Assembly (NCBI GenBank): GCA_002314465.1
Contig: DCGA01000066.1
Coordinates: 19,938 to 32,653 of the forward strand
Reading direction: 5' to 3'
From: a bacterium UBA1790
GTDB lineage: Bacteria; Bacteroidota; Bacteroidia; Bacteroidales; Muribaculaceae
DNA length: 12,716 nucleotides
Shown: positions 6,754 through 12,716 of the stretch, piece by piece
How the letters are laid out: each line of letters opens with the position of its first letter
Position numbering within the stretch: position 1 is the first letter of the stretch
Position numbers and translations under genes: made by a program
Notes under the pieces: generated by a model
Told to the model about the DNA's origin: nothing
The model's input: only the letters and a program-made list of their open reading frames with translations
Database searches by the model: none

Positions 6754-6977
6754 GCGCTGGTGTGTTTGTGTTTTTCGGTTTCTTGTGCGCGTGCATGCGC
6801 ACAGCGTGTGCGCGCAACAACTTGCTTCCCCCCTCGTTTTTTCTGGTTTATTGGAATGTTAGTTTTCTACCGTTCGCCTTTCTGCATTCAATGGGTTGCC
6901 ATGTCGTTTTCTCCTTTACCTGCCTTGTGTTTTCACGCACATATTTACGCGCACGCAAATTTATTTGGTAAAAAAGT
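6754..6977. other. Non-coding spacer with alternating purine-pyrimidine tracts
   Basis: I see no credible gene here. The short open frames on the plus strand begin upstream of the terminator, are rich in Cys and Phe, and lack recognisable motifs. The notable content is TGTGCGC (6784-6790), GTGCAT and GCGCACA (6797-6803): 20 bases of strict pyrimidine-purine alternation that also form a 7 bp hairpin. A second alternating run of 12 bases follows (6805-6816). Shorter alternating runs recur near 6934-6957. The rest is T-rich and unremarkable up to the sppA promoter. Confidence 0.6.
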
Positions 6978-7008
6978 TTGTTGATTTAAGGTTTTATCAC
7001 TACTTTTG
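6978..7008 (+). promoter_or_regulatory. Bacteroidota-type promoter for sppA and the downstream run of genes
   Basis: TTG at 6978-6980 and TACTTTTG at 7001-7008 match the consensus with an exact 20 nt spacer. The start codon of sppA is at 7102, giving a leader of roughly 90 nt. No comparable promoter was seen before lpxK, punA, thiL or mnmA, so this is the likely promoter of the whole set. Confidence 0.78.
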
Positions 7009-7081
7009 TAAGTTATTGAGCAGGTGTTTTTGTGGCATTTGCTCGATAAGAAAATGCAAATTACTGAAATTTAATAACTTA
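7009..7081 (+). promoter_or_regulatory. Foldable sppA leader with competing stem-loops
   Basis: TTATTGAGCA (7013-7022) can pair with TGCTCGATAA (7040-7049) over 10 bp with one G-U pair. GCATTT (7035-7040) can pair with AAATGC (7052-7057), which cannot coexist fully with the first stem. TAAGTTATT (7009-7017) is complementary to AATAACTTA (7073-7081) and also competes for the first arm. No known riboswitch class is recognised. The role is a guess. Confidence 0.4.
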
Positions 7082-7101
7082 ATAAAAAGATATAGCGCGT
7101 T

Positions 7102-8883
7102 ATGATGAAGAAATTTCTCCTCATTGTCTGCGGTTCGTTCGTAGGCGTGTGGCTCGCTCTTACCATATTTGTTATCTCAACAATCCTCTTTAGCTTTGCT
7201 GTTATTGGCATGAGTTCGAGTTTGGGCAAACAATCTGTTGCTAAGCATTCGATTCTCCACATCAACCTTAGTGGTGAGATTGAGGAACGTGCAAGCAGTG
7301 ACGACATGGATATGATGTCAATGCTTCAGGGACAGCAGGTCGAGAAGATTGGTCTTAACACGCTGGTTAGTGCCATCGAGAGCGCTCAGTCTGATGAGAA
7401 CATCGACGGTATTTTTATTAACTGCGAGGGCGTTTCGGCCGCACCGGCTACTCTCATGACTCTGCGTCGCGCACTTAGCAGTTTCAAGTCGAGCAAGAAG
7501 TTTATTTATGCTTATGCCCACGAGGGTTATGCCCAGGGCGACTACTACGTGGCAAGTGTTGCCGACAGCCTTTTCCTTAATCCCGTTGGAGCTGTCGACA
7601 TTCACGGTCTTGCCAGTGCTTCAATGTATCCCAAGAAACTTCTCGATAAAGTGGGCGTTGAGATGCAGGTTATCCGCGTCGGCACTTTCAAGAGCGCAGT
7701 AGAGCCTTACATGGTAGACCAGATGAGCGACGCCAACCGTATGCAACAGGAGGTATATCTGGGCAACATCTGGAAATCTATGGCCGACAGCATGGCTGCA
7801 AGCCGCAAGATTCCCTTCGACACTTTCAACTCTCTTGTCGATGGCGTGATGGTTACTATGTCGGCCGACTCGCTTGTGAAGAACAAACTTGTAGACAAAC
7901 TGTGTTACCCCAAAGAGATGGAAGACCGTCTCAAGGCTCTTACCGAGGTTGAAGAAGACGATGACATCAATTTCGTTTCGGCCGACATGCTTGCAACTGA
8001 CCTCGACGACGAGGTGAGCGGCGACAAGGTGGCTGTGCTCTATGCTGTGGGCGAGATCGATGGCTCTGCAAGCTTCATGGGAGGCAGTAAGGGCATCGTC
8101 AGTGACGACATTGTTGATGCTGTGTACGACCTCATGAAAGACGACGACGTTAAGGCTCTTGTGCTCCGCGTCAACTCTCCCGGTGGCAGTGCTTTCGGTT
8201 CTGAGCAGATGTGGAAGGCTCTCGACGACTTCAAGAAGAGCGGCAAGCCTTTCGTGGTATCTATGGGCGACTATGCTGCTTCGGGCGGTTACTATATCTC
8301 TTGTAACGCCGACCGCATTTTTGCCGAGCCCACAACCATAACCGGTAGCATCGGTATCTTCGGCGTTATTCCTTGTTATCAAGAACTTGCCGAGAATAAA
8401 CTTGGTGTCAATACTTTCGTGGTTAAGACTAACGAGAATGCCGATTTAGGCCTCACTACCAAGCGTCTCACCCCCGTTCAGCAGGCTGCATTCCAGAATA
8501 TGATAAACGAAGGTTATGACCTCTTTACCAAGCGCTGTGCCGACGGTCGCCATGTTACACAGGACTCTATCAAGGTGATTGCCGAGGGTCGTGTATGGGA
8601 CGCTATGTCGGCTCAGAAAATCGGTCTTGTTGACGAACTCGGCGGTCTCGATGCAGCCATCAAATGGGCGGCTAAGAAGGCCAACATCAAGGACTATAAG
8701 ACCCAGAACTATCCTGCTCCGTCAAGTGAGTTCGATGAGTTCCTCAACCAGTTCATGCAGCAGCGCTACGAGGCACGCCTCAAGGAGGAAATGGGCTTCC
8801 TCTATGAGTATCACAAGCAGCTCACAAGCATCATGGGACGCGACCACATCCTTTGCATAATGGAGCAACCCATTATCAAGTGA
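7102..8883 (+). CDS. sppA: Signal peptide peptidase SppA, 67K type
   Basis: SppA is an inner-membrane serine protease that degrades signal peptides left after protein export. The protein has 593 residues, the size of the long (67K) form, which contains two related domains. An N-terminal hydrophobic segment (about 5-36) anchors it. The general base is predicted to be K197 in VGTFKSAVEPY, the equivalent of E. coli K209. The nucleophile is predicted to be S394 in SMGDYAASGGYY, the equivalent of S409. NSPGGSAFGSEQ (358-369) and TITGSIGIFG (412-421) are further family motifs. The start is one of two adjacent ATGs (7102 or 7105), and the difference is trivial. It leads the run sppA-lpxK-punA-thiL-mnmA, has the only good promoter there, and is followed by lpxK after 42 bp. 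Assignment is firm. Confidence 0.96.
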   Translation: MMKKFLLIVCGSFVGVWLALTIFVISTILFSFAVIGMSSSLGKQSVAKHSILHINLSGEIEERASSDDMDMMSMLQGQQVEKIGLNTLVSAIESAQSDENIDGIFINCEGVSAAPATLMTLRRALSSFKSSKKFIYAYAHEGYAQGDYYVASVADSLFLNPVGAVDIHGLASASMYPKKLLDKVGVEMQVIRVGTFKSAVEPYMVDQMSDANRMQQEVYLGNIWKSMADSMAASRKIPFDTFNSLVDGVMVTMSADSLVKNKLVDKLCYPKEMEDRLKALTEVEEDDDINFVSADMLATDLDDEVSGDKVAVLYAVGEIDGSASFMGGSKGIVSDDIVDAVYDLMKDDDVKALVLRVNSPGGSAFGSEQMWKALDDFKKSGKPFVVSMGDYAASGGYYISCNADRIFAEPTTITGSIGIFGVIPCYQELAENKLGVNTFVVKTNENADLGLTTKRLTPVQQAAFQNMINEGYDLFTKRCADGRHVTQDSIKVIAEGRVWDAMSAQKIGLVDELGGLDAAIKWAAKKANIKDYKTQNYPAPSSEFDEFLNQFMQQRYEARLKEEMGFLYEYHKQLTSIMGRDHILCIMEQPIIK

Positions 8884-8925
8884 TTTTTAACAGATAACAT
8901 TTTCTCTCTTCTACACTAACGTGCG

Positions 8926-10035
8926 ATGATAGATTTAACCAAGTTGATGAACAAGCAGCAGCGCAAGGCTATTGTCAATGCTATTCTCACCCCGTTCTCG
9001 TGGGTGTATAGCATGATAATAACTGTGCGTAACTTCATGTTCTCGCACGGCATTATTCTCAAGGAAGAGGAATTTGACATACCTGTGGTATCGGTGGGTA
9101 ACATCACCGTGGGCGGCACCGGCAAGACCCCGCATGTCGAGTATCTTGTCGAGGCTTTGTGCCAGCAGTACAACATCGGTGTGCTTAGCCGTGGCTACAA
9201 GCGTGTTACCAAGGGATTTATCCTTGCTACCGACAAACTCTCGCCACGCGACATAGGCGATGAGCCTTATCAGATTTTCCACAAGTTCAATGGGCTTATC
9301 ACGCTTGCCGTGTGCGAGAACCGCCGCAAGGGCATTCGCGAGATGATGCGCATCAACCCCGAGATTAACCTTATCATCCTCGACGATGCTTTCCAGCACC
9401 GCTATGTCAAGCCAAAGGTTAACATCGTTCTCGTTGACTACACACGTCCGCCTTACAATGACCAAATGCTGCCGCTGGGCACTCTGCGCGAACCCGTGCG
9501 CCGCTTGCTCGACTGCGACTTTGTGGTCGTTACCAAGTGCCCCTCGAGCCTCACGCCCATGAATCAGCGCGTGGTGAAACAGAATCTCGACCTTTATCCG
9601 TCGCAGGGACTGTTCTTCTCCAACATACGCTATGCCGACCCCGTGCCGGTATTCCCCATACGCAATCCGCAGTTGCCGCAACTTAGTTGGCTGCAGCCCG
9701 ACGATACGCTTCTGTGTGTCACCGGTATAGCTAATGCCAAACCGTTGGTTAAGTATCTGCGCCGATTTGCTGCCCAGGTCAAGGTCATCCACTACGACGA
9801 CCACCACTATTTCTCTCGCAATGACTTCGCCGATATCTTCGACATTTACGACAGTCTTGAGGGACGACGCAAGTTCATCATTACCACCGAGAAAGACTCG
9901 GTGCGCATCATCAATAACGCCTACTATCCCCCCACAATGCGTCACTGCATCTACTATATCCCCATCAAGGTGGGATTCCTGGAGCAGGACAACCACGACT
10001 TCATAAGCGACGTGGTTAAGAAAATCAGGGAGTGA
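8926..10035 (+). CDS. lpxK: Tetraacyldisaccharide 4'-kinase LpxK
   Basis: LpxK phosphorylates the 4' position of the lipid A disaccharide precursor at the inner membrane, using ATP, in the Raetz pathway. The protein has 369 residues. A hydrophobic N-terminal helix (about 18-42) would attach it to the membrane. The Walker A loop is GNITVGGTGKTP (58-69, K67 and T68). Further family motifs are VLSRGYKR (86-93), GDEP (111-114), LDDAFQHR (152-159), LPLGTLREP (182-190), and a histidine pair in HYDDHHYFS near residue 290, the region that carries a catalytic histidine in characterised LpxK. ATG 8926 is used; an in-frame ATG at 8947 would still keep the membrane helix. It shows that the cell makes lipid A, so it is Gram-negative. 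It lies 42 bp after sppA and 66 bp before punA. Confidence 0.96.
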   Translation: MIDLTKLMNKQQRKAIVNAILTPFSWVYSMIITVRNFMFSHGIILKEEEFDIPVVSVGNITVGGTGKTPHVEYLVEALCQQYNIGVLSRGYKRVTKGFILATDKLSPRDIGDEPYQIFHKFNGLITLAVCENRRKGIREMMRINPEINLIILDDAFQHRYVKPKVNIVLVDYTRPPYNDQMLPLGTLREPVRRLLDCDFVVVTKCPSSLTPMNQRVVKQNLDLYPSQGLFFSNIRYADPVPVFPIRNPQLPQLSWLQPDDTLLCVTGIANAKPLVKYLRRFAAQVKVIHYDDHHYFSRNDFADIFDIYDSLEGRRKFIITTEKDSVRIINNAYYPPTMRHCIYYIPIKVGFLEQDNHDFISDVVKKIRE

Positions 10036-10101
10036 TGCCCCTATTAGGGTAGTGGCTTGCAATCTCGATTAACGATTAACATTATTATACTAATTATCAC
10101 T

Positions 10102-10941
10102 ATGACACAAGAAATCAATTGGCTTGAACGCATAAACGAAACCGCCGCTTTCATTAAGGAACGCGTGGGCAAGATGCCTAAGACTGCCATCATCCTTGGC
10201 ACTGGTCTCGGCAATCTCGTTGAACATATCGATATAGAAACAATAGTTCCCTACGAGGAAATCCCCAACTTCCCTGTATCTACCGTTGAAGGTCACTCTG
10301 GACGTCTCATCTTCGGTAACCTGGGCAACAAGTATGTCATGGCTATGCAGGGTCGTTTCCACTACTACGAGGGATACACAATGAAGGAGAACACTTTCCC
10401 CGTTCGCGTCATGAAGGCTATCGGTGTTAAGACTCTCTTCGTTTCTAACGCTGCCGGTGGCATGAACCCCAATTTCAAGATTGGCGACCTCATGATTATC
10501 ACCGACCACATCAACCTCTTCCCCGATCATCCCCTGCGCGGAAAGAACTATAGCGAACTTGGCCCCCGTTTCCCCGGCATGGTCGACGCTTATAGCCCCC
10601 GCCTCATCGCTAAGTGCCGCGAAATCGCCAAGGCTAACGACATTCGCGTTGTCGACGGCGTTTATGTAGGCACACAGGGCCCCACTTTCGAAACTCCTGC
10701 CGAGTATCGCTACTTCTGGCGCATCGGCGGCGACGCAGTGGGTATGAGTACTGTCCCCGAGGTTATCGTGGCTAACCACACCGGCATCGAAGTGTTCGGT
10801 ATGTCAGTTATCACCGACATCGGCGCCGAGGGCGTTGTTGAAGAGGCTTCACACGAGGAGGTACAGAAGGCTGCCGCTAAGGCCGAGCCCATCATGAGCT
10901 TCCTTATCAAGGAGATTATTAACCAATTCGAAGAACTCTAA
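10102..10941 (+). CDS. punA: Purine nucleoside phosphorylase (trimeric, PNP-II type)
   Basis: This enzyme splits purine nucleosides with phosphate to give the base and ribose-1-phosphate (or deoxyribose-1-phosphate) in cytoplasmic purine salvage. With ATG 10102 the protein has 279 residues. The frame extends up to a TTG at 10057, but the extra 15 residues are not family-like. Motifs include ILGTGLGNL (31-39, phosphate loop), EGHSGRL (63-69), QGRFHYYEGY (83-92, H87), VSNAAGG (114-120), TDHINL (134-139), GPTFETPAEYR (193-203, E197 at the base-binding glutamate) and AVGMSTVPE (212-220). The base-recognition position that is Asn243 in human PNP appears to be D239 here (SVITDIG), which could affect the choice between 6-oxo and 6-amino purines. 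It follows lpxK after 66 bp with no promoter seen. Confidence 0.95.
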   Translation: MTQEINWLERINETAAFIKERVGKMPKTAIILGTGLGNLVEHIDIETIVPYEEIPNFPVSTVEGHSGRLIFGNLGNKYVMAMQGRFHYYEGYTMKENTFPVRVMKAIGVKTLFVSNAAGGMNPNFKIGDLMIITDHINLFPDHPLRGKNYSELGPRFPGMVDAYSPRLIAKCREIAKANDIRVVDGVYVGTQGPTFETPAEYRYFWRIGGDAVGMSTVPEVIVANHTGIEVFGMSVITDIGAEGVVEEASHEEVQKAAAKAEPIMSFLIKEIINQFEEL

Positions 10942-10959
10942 TCGATAAACCACTATATG

Positions 10960-10993
10960 ACTAGATACCTGGCATGCACACCGGGTATCTAGT
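10960..10993 (+). terminator. Long perfect hairpin between punA and thiL (terminator, attenuator or processing site)
   Basis: ACTAGATACC (10960-10969) and GGTATCTAGT (10984-10993) form a perfect 10 bp stem with a 14 nt loop. It is followed by TATTTATATATAAT and then the thiL ATG at 11008. The downstream tract is A/T-rich but not a run of T, so termination may be weak. If it were complete, thiL would need its own promoter, and none fits in the 14 bp left. A partial terminator, a translation-affecting structure or an mRNA processing site are alternatives. Confidence 0.45.
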
Positions 10994-11007
10994 TATTTAT
11001 ATATAAT

Positions 11008-12042
11008 ATGAACGAAACCGAAATCTCTACACTGGGCGAATTTGGCCTGATTAAGGAACTTACCAAGAACTTTTCACTCAAGCACAAGAGCAGTGTGATG
11101 GGTGTTGGCGACGACTGCGCCATCCTTGACTATAGCGGCAAGGATACCGAGACTCTCGTCACCACCGACCTCTTGCTCGAGGGTATCCACTTCGACCTTA
11201 CCTATGTGCCTCTGCGTCACCTGGGTTACAAGGCTTGCGTGGTCAACTTCAGCGATGTATATGCGATGAACGGCGTGCCCCGCCAGATTACCGTATCGGT
11301 GGGCATAAGCAAGCGTTTCACCATTGAGCACATTGCCGAACTTTACGACGGCATCCGCCTCGCTTGCGAGGAATATGGCGTGGACCTTGTGGGTGGTGAC
11401 ACCAGTGCTTCGGTAACAGGCCTCATCATCAGCATCACTTGCATCGGTGAGGGTGTCAAGGGTAAGACCGTGAAGCGCAGCGGCGCACGCGATACCGACC
11501 TTCTGTGCGTGAGCGGTGACCTGGGTGCTGCCTATATGGGATTGCAACTTCTTGAGCGTGAGCGCGAGGCAGGGCAGGGCGTTGAGGATTTCCAACCCGA
11601 CTTTGCCGGCAAGGAATATATCATCGAGCGCCAACTCAAACCCGAGGCTCGACGCGACGTGATCGCCGAGATTGCACAGCTCGATATCCATCCTACATCG
11701 ATGATGGATGTGAGCGACGGACTCTCAAGCGAACTTCTCCACATCTGCCAAAGTTCAGGTGTAGGCTGTCGTGTTTACGAAGACCGCATTCCCATTGATT
11801 TCCAGACTGCAATGATGGCCGAGGAACTCAATATGAACCTTGTGACCGCAGCAATGAACGGAGGCGAGGACTACGAACTGCTCTTCACCGTACCTCTGGC
11901 CCAGAGCGAACGCATCCAGCAGATTTCGGGCATCCGTCTCCTGGGTCATGTCACCGACGAACGTCTCGGAATGGCTATGATTACCCGCGATGGTAACAGC
12001 GAGATTACCCTCAAGGCGCAGGGATTTATTATGGAAAAATAA
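11008..12042 (+). CDS. thiL: Thiamine-monophosphate kinase ThiL
   Basis: ThiL uses ATP to turn thiamine monophosphate into thiamine pyrophosphate, the last step of de novo synthesis in bacteria, in the cytoplasm. The protein has 344 residues, normal for the family. Motifs in order are GVGDDCAIL (32-40), [11 protein letters not shown] (52-62), [11 protein letters not shown] (79-89), GGDTSAS (129-135), [12 protein letters not shown] (232-243) and [10 protein letters not shown] (284-293). The aspartates in these motifs bind Mg2+ and nucleotide in characterised ThiL. It belongs to the PurM/AIR synthase-like superfamily, but the combination of motifs is specific for ThiL. No other thi gene and no TPP riboswitch sequence is seen in the window. 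mnmA begins 13 bp after the stop, so co-transcription is likely. Confidence 0.97.
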   Translation: MNETEISTLGEFGLIKELTKNFSLKHKSSVMGVGDDCAILDYSGKDTETLVTTDLLLEGIHFDLTYVPLRHLGYKACVVNFSDVYAMNGVPRQITVSVGISKRFTIEHIAELYDGIRLACEEYGVDLVGGDTSASVTGLIISITCIGEGVKGKTVKRSGARDTDLLCVSGDLGAAYMGLQLLEREREAGQGVEDFQPDFAGKEYIIERQLKPEARRDVIAEIAQLDIHPTSMMDVSDGLSSELLHICQSSGVGCRVYEDRIPIDFQTAMMAEELNMNLVTAAMNGGEDYELLFTVPLAQSERIQQISGIRLLGHVTDERLGMAMITRDGNSEITLKAQGFIMEK

Positions 12043-12055
12043 TTCTAATCTGCTT

Positions 12056-12716
12056 ATGCAAATTGCAGCACTCCTCTCGGGTGGTGTCGATTCGTCGGTG
12101 GCCGTCCATTTGCTCTGTGAGCAGGGATACAAACCTGATCTCTGGTATATTAAGATCGGCATGGATGACGTCGAACAGGGATATTCGTGTCCGCAGGAGG
12201 AGGATCTTGAGATTGTTCAGGCCATGGCCCACAAGTATGGGCTGAAATATGAGGTGGTTGACCTTCAGAAGGAGTATTGGGACCATGTGGTGAACTACAC
12301 CATCGATAAGGTGCGCCGTGGATTCACTCCCAATCCGGATGTGATGTGCAACCGCCTGATCAAGTTCGGCGCCTTCCATGACAAGATTGGTCATCAGTAT
12401 GACTTCTCGGCTACTGGTCATTATGCCCAGGTGCGTGTGGGAAGTATTGGCGCCGATTGGCGTTTCCAGCCCGCCTCCCATGAGGCCTCGTCTATTCTTG
12501 TCCCTGCCTCAGCCTTGGCTTCCAGTGATGTCCGACTGCTGGGCACTACACCGGACCCCGTTAAGGATCAGACTGACTTCCTGGCCCAGATTACCAACCT
12601 GCAACTCGACCATTCGCTCTTTCCCATCGGCCACATGCAGAAGGGGGAGGTGCGCCGTATTGCCGAGGAGGCCAAGCTGCCTTCGGCCCGACGCAAGGAT
12701 TCGCAGGGCATCTGTT
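12056..12716 (+). CDS. mnmA: tRNA-specific 2-thiouridylase MnmA, N-terminal part (3' end outside window)
   Basis: MnmA places sulfur on uridine 34 (wobble position) of tRNAs for Lys, Glu and Gln, using ATP and a persulfide relay. The first 220 residues are in the window, out of a usual length near 360. The PP-loop is SGGVDSSVA (8-16). [15 protein letters not shown] (91-105) holds the first catalytic cysteine C98. TGHYA (120-124) and [10 protein letters not shown] (169-178) follow. DSQGIC ends at the last full codon with C220, the second catalytic cysteine. Compared with the family as I remember it, about 27-30 extra residues lie between TGHYAQV and [13 protein letters not shown] (about 129-158), rich in Ala and Ser. 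Bacteroidales often carry two mnmA-like genes; this one may be either. The start ATG lies 13 bp after thiL. Confidence 0.95.
   Translation, partial: MQIAALLSGGVDSSVAVHLLCEQGYKPDLWYIKIGMDDVEQGYSCPQEEDLEIVQAMAHKYGLKYEVVDLQKEYWDHVVNYTIDKVRRGFTPNPDVMCNRLIKFGAFHDKIGHQYDFSATGHYAQVRVGSIGADWRFQPASHEASSILVPASALASSDVRLLGTTPDPVKDQTDFLAQITNLQLDHSLFPIGHMQKGEVRRIAEEAKLPSARRKDSQGIC

Noticed and set aside
5933..6820. Open frame of about 295 codons on the minus strand running through the terminator at 6720-6753
   Set aside because: It crosses a strong terminator hairpin and overlaps the end of a well-supported gene; its translation has no family features.
6705..6984. Two short plus-strand frames (88-90 codons) after the secreted protein gene
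   Set aside because: They begin upstream of and read through the terminator hairpin, have Cys/Phe-rich sequence typical of non-coding T-rich DNA, and lack a promoter.
8935..10062. Open frame of about 375 codons on the minus strand opposite lpxK
   Set aside because: It lies almost exactly opposite lpxK, whose motifs are unmistakable. The translation has no recognisable domain and results from codon bias that leaves few stops in the opposite frame.
10066..10080. Tandem repeat CGATTAA CGATTAA in the lpxK-punA gap, beside a small CCCT/AGGG hairpin (10039-10049)
   Set aside because: Two 7 bp units and a 4 bp stem are too short to call an operator or terminator without comparative data.
10942..11007. 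TPP riboswitch in front of thiL
   Set aside because: The gap is only 66 bp and lacks the conserved CTGAGA-type core of the THI element; it holds only a simple hairpin.

Overview
The window looks like chromosomal DNA of a gut-type Bacteroidales bacterium (phylum Bacteroidota); Prevotellaceae or Muribaculaceae is my guess and is not proven. The reasons are: several promoters of the Bacteroidota form (TTG, about 20 nt, TAnnTTTG) with no evident Shine-Dalgarno sites; a DUF4251-family protein; a secreted multidomain protein ending in a type IX secretion-like C-terminal tail; and a housekeeping run sppA-lpxK-punA-thiL of a kind I associate with Bacteroidales.

Left part (1-2014): the 3' end of ligA (NAD-dependent DNA ligase), then a gene for a REP-associated, IS200-like tyrosine transposase (RAYT; HUH endonuclease) that carries an extra C-terminal Rossmann-like domain resembling the DprA/Smf family. 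Two palindromes with different but fully self-complementary stems share the flank GGGCACACAGTT. One lies inside the transposase coding sequence and the other, inverted, lies just after it. They look like REP elements of this transposase, and this is the most interesting part of the window.

Middle part (2038-6753): a minus-strand secreted DUF4251 protein and a plus-strand CPBP-family intramembrane protease are transcribed divergently from two well-formed promoters. They are followed by a 953-residue secreted protein with an Ig-like domain, a chitobiase/FN3-associated-like domain, a MAM/choice-of-anchor-like region, two PKD domains and a sorting-type C-terminus. It has its own promoter and a strong terminator.

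Intergenic region 6754-7101: no gene. It holds a run of alternating purine-pyrimidine DNA, then the sppA promoter and a leader that can fold.

Right part (7102-12716): sppA (signal peptide peptidase, 67K type), lpxK (lipid A 4'-kinase), punA (purine nucleoside phosphorylase), thiL (thiamine-monophosphate kinase) and the 5' part of mnmA (tRNA 2-thiouridylase). All are on the plus strand with gaps of 13-66 bp, so they probably form one transcription unit from the sppA promoter, possibly modulated by a hairpin before thiL. They serve envelope upkeep (sppA, lpxK), purine salvage (punA), thiamine pyrophosphate synthesis (thiL) and tRNA modification (mnmA). No tRNA, rRNA, CRISPR array or complete insertion sequence with terminal repeats was seen.
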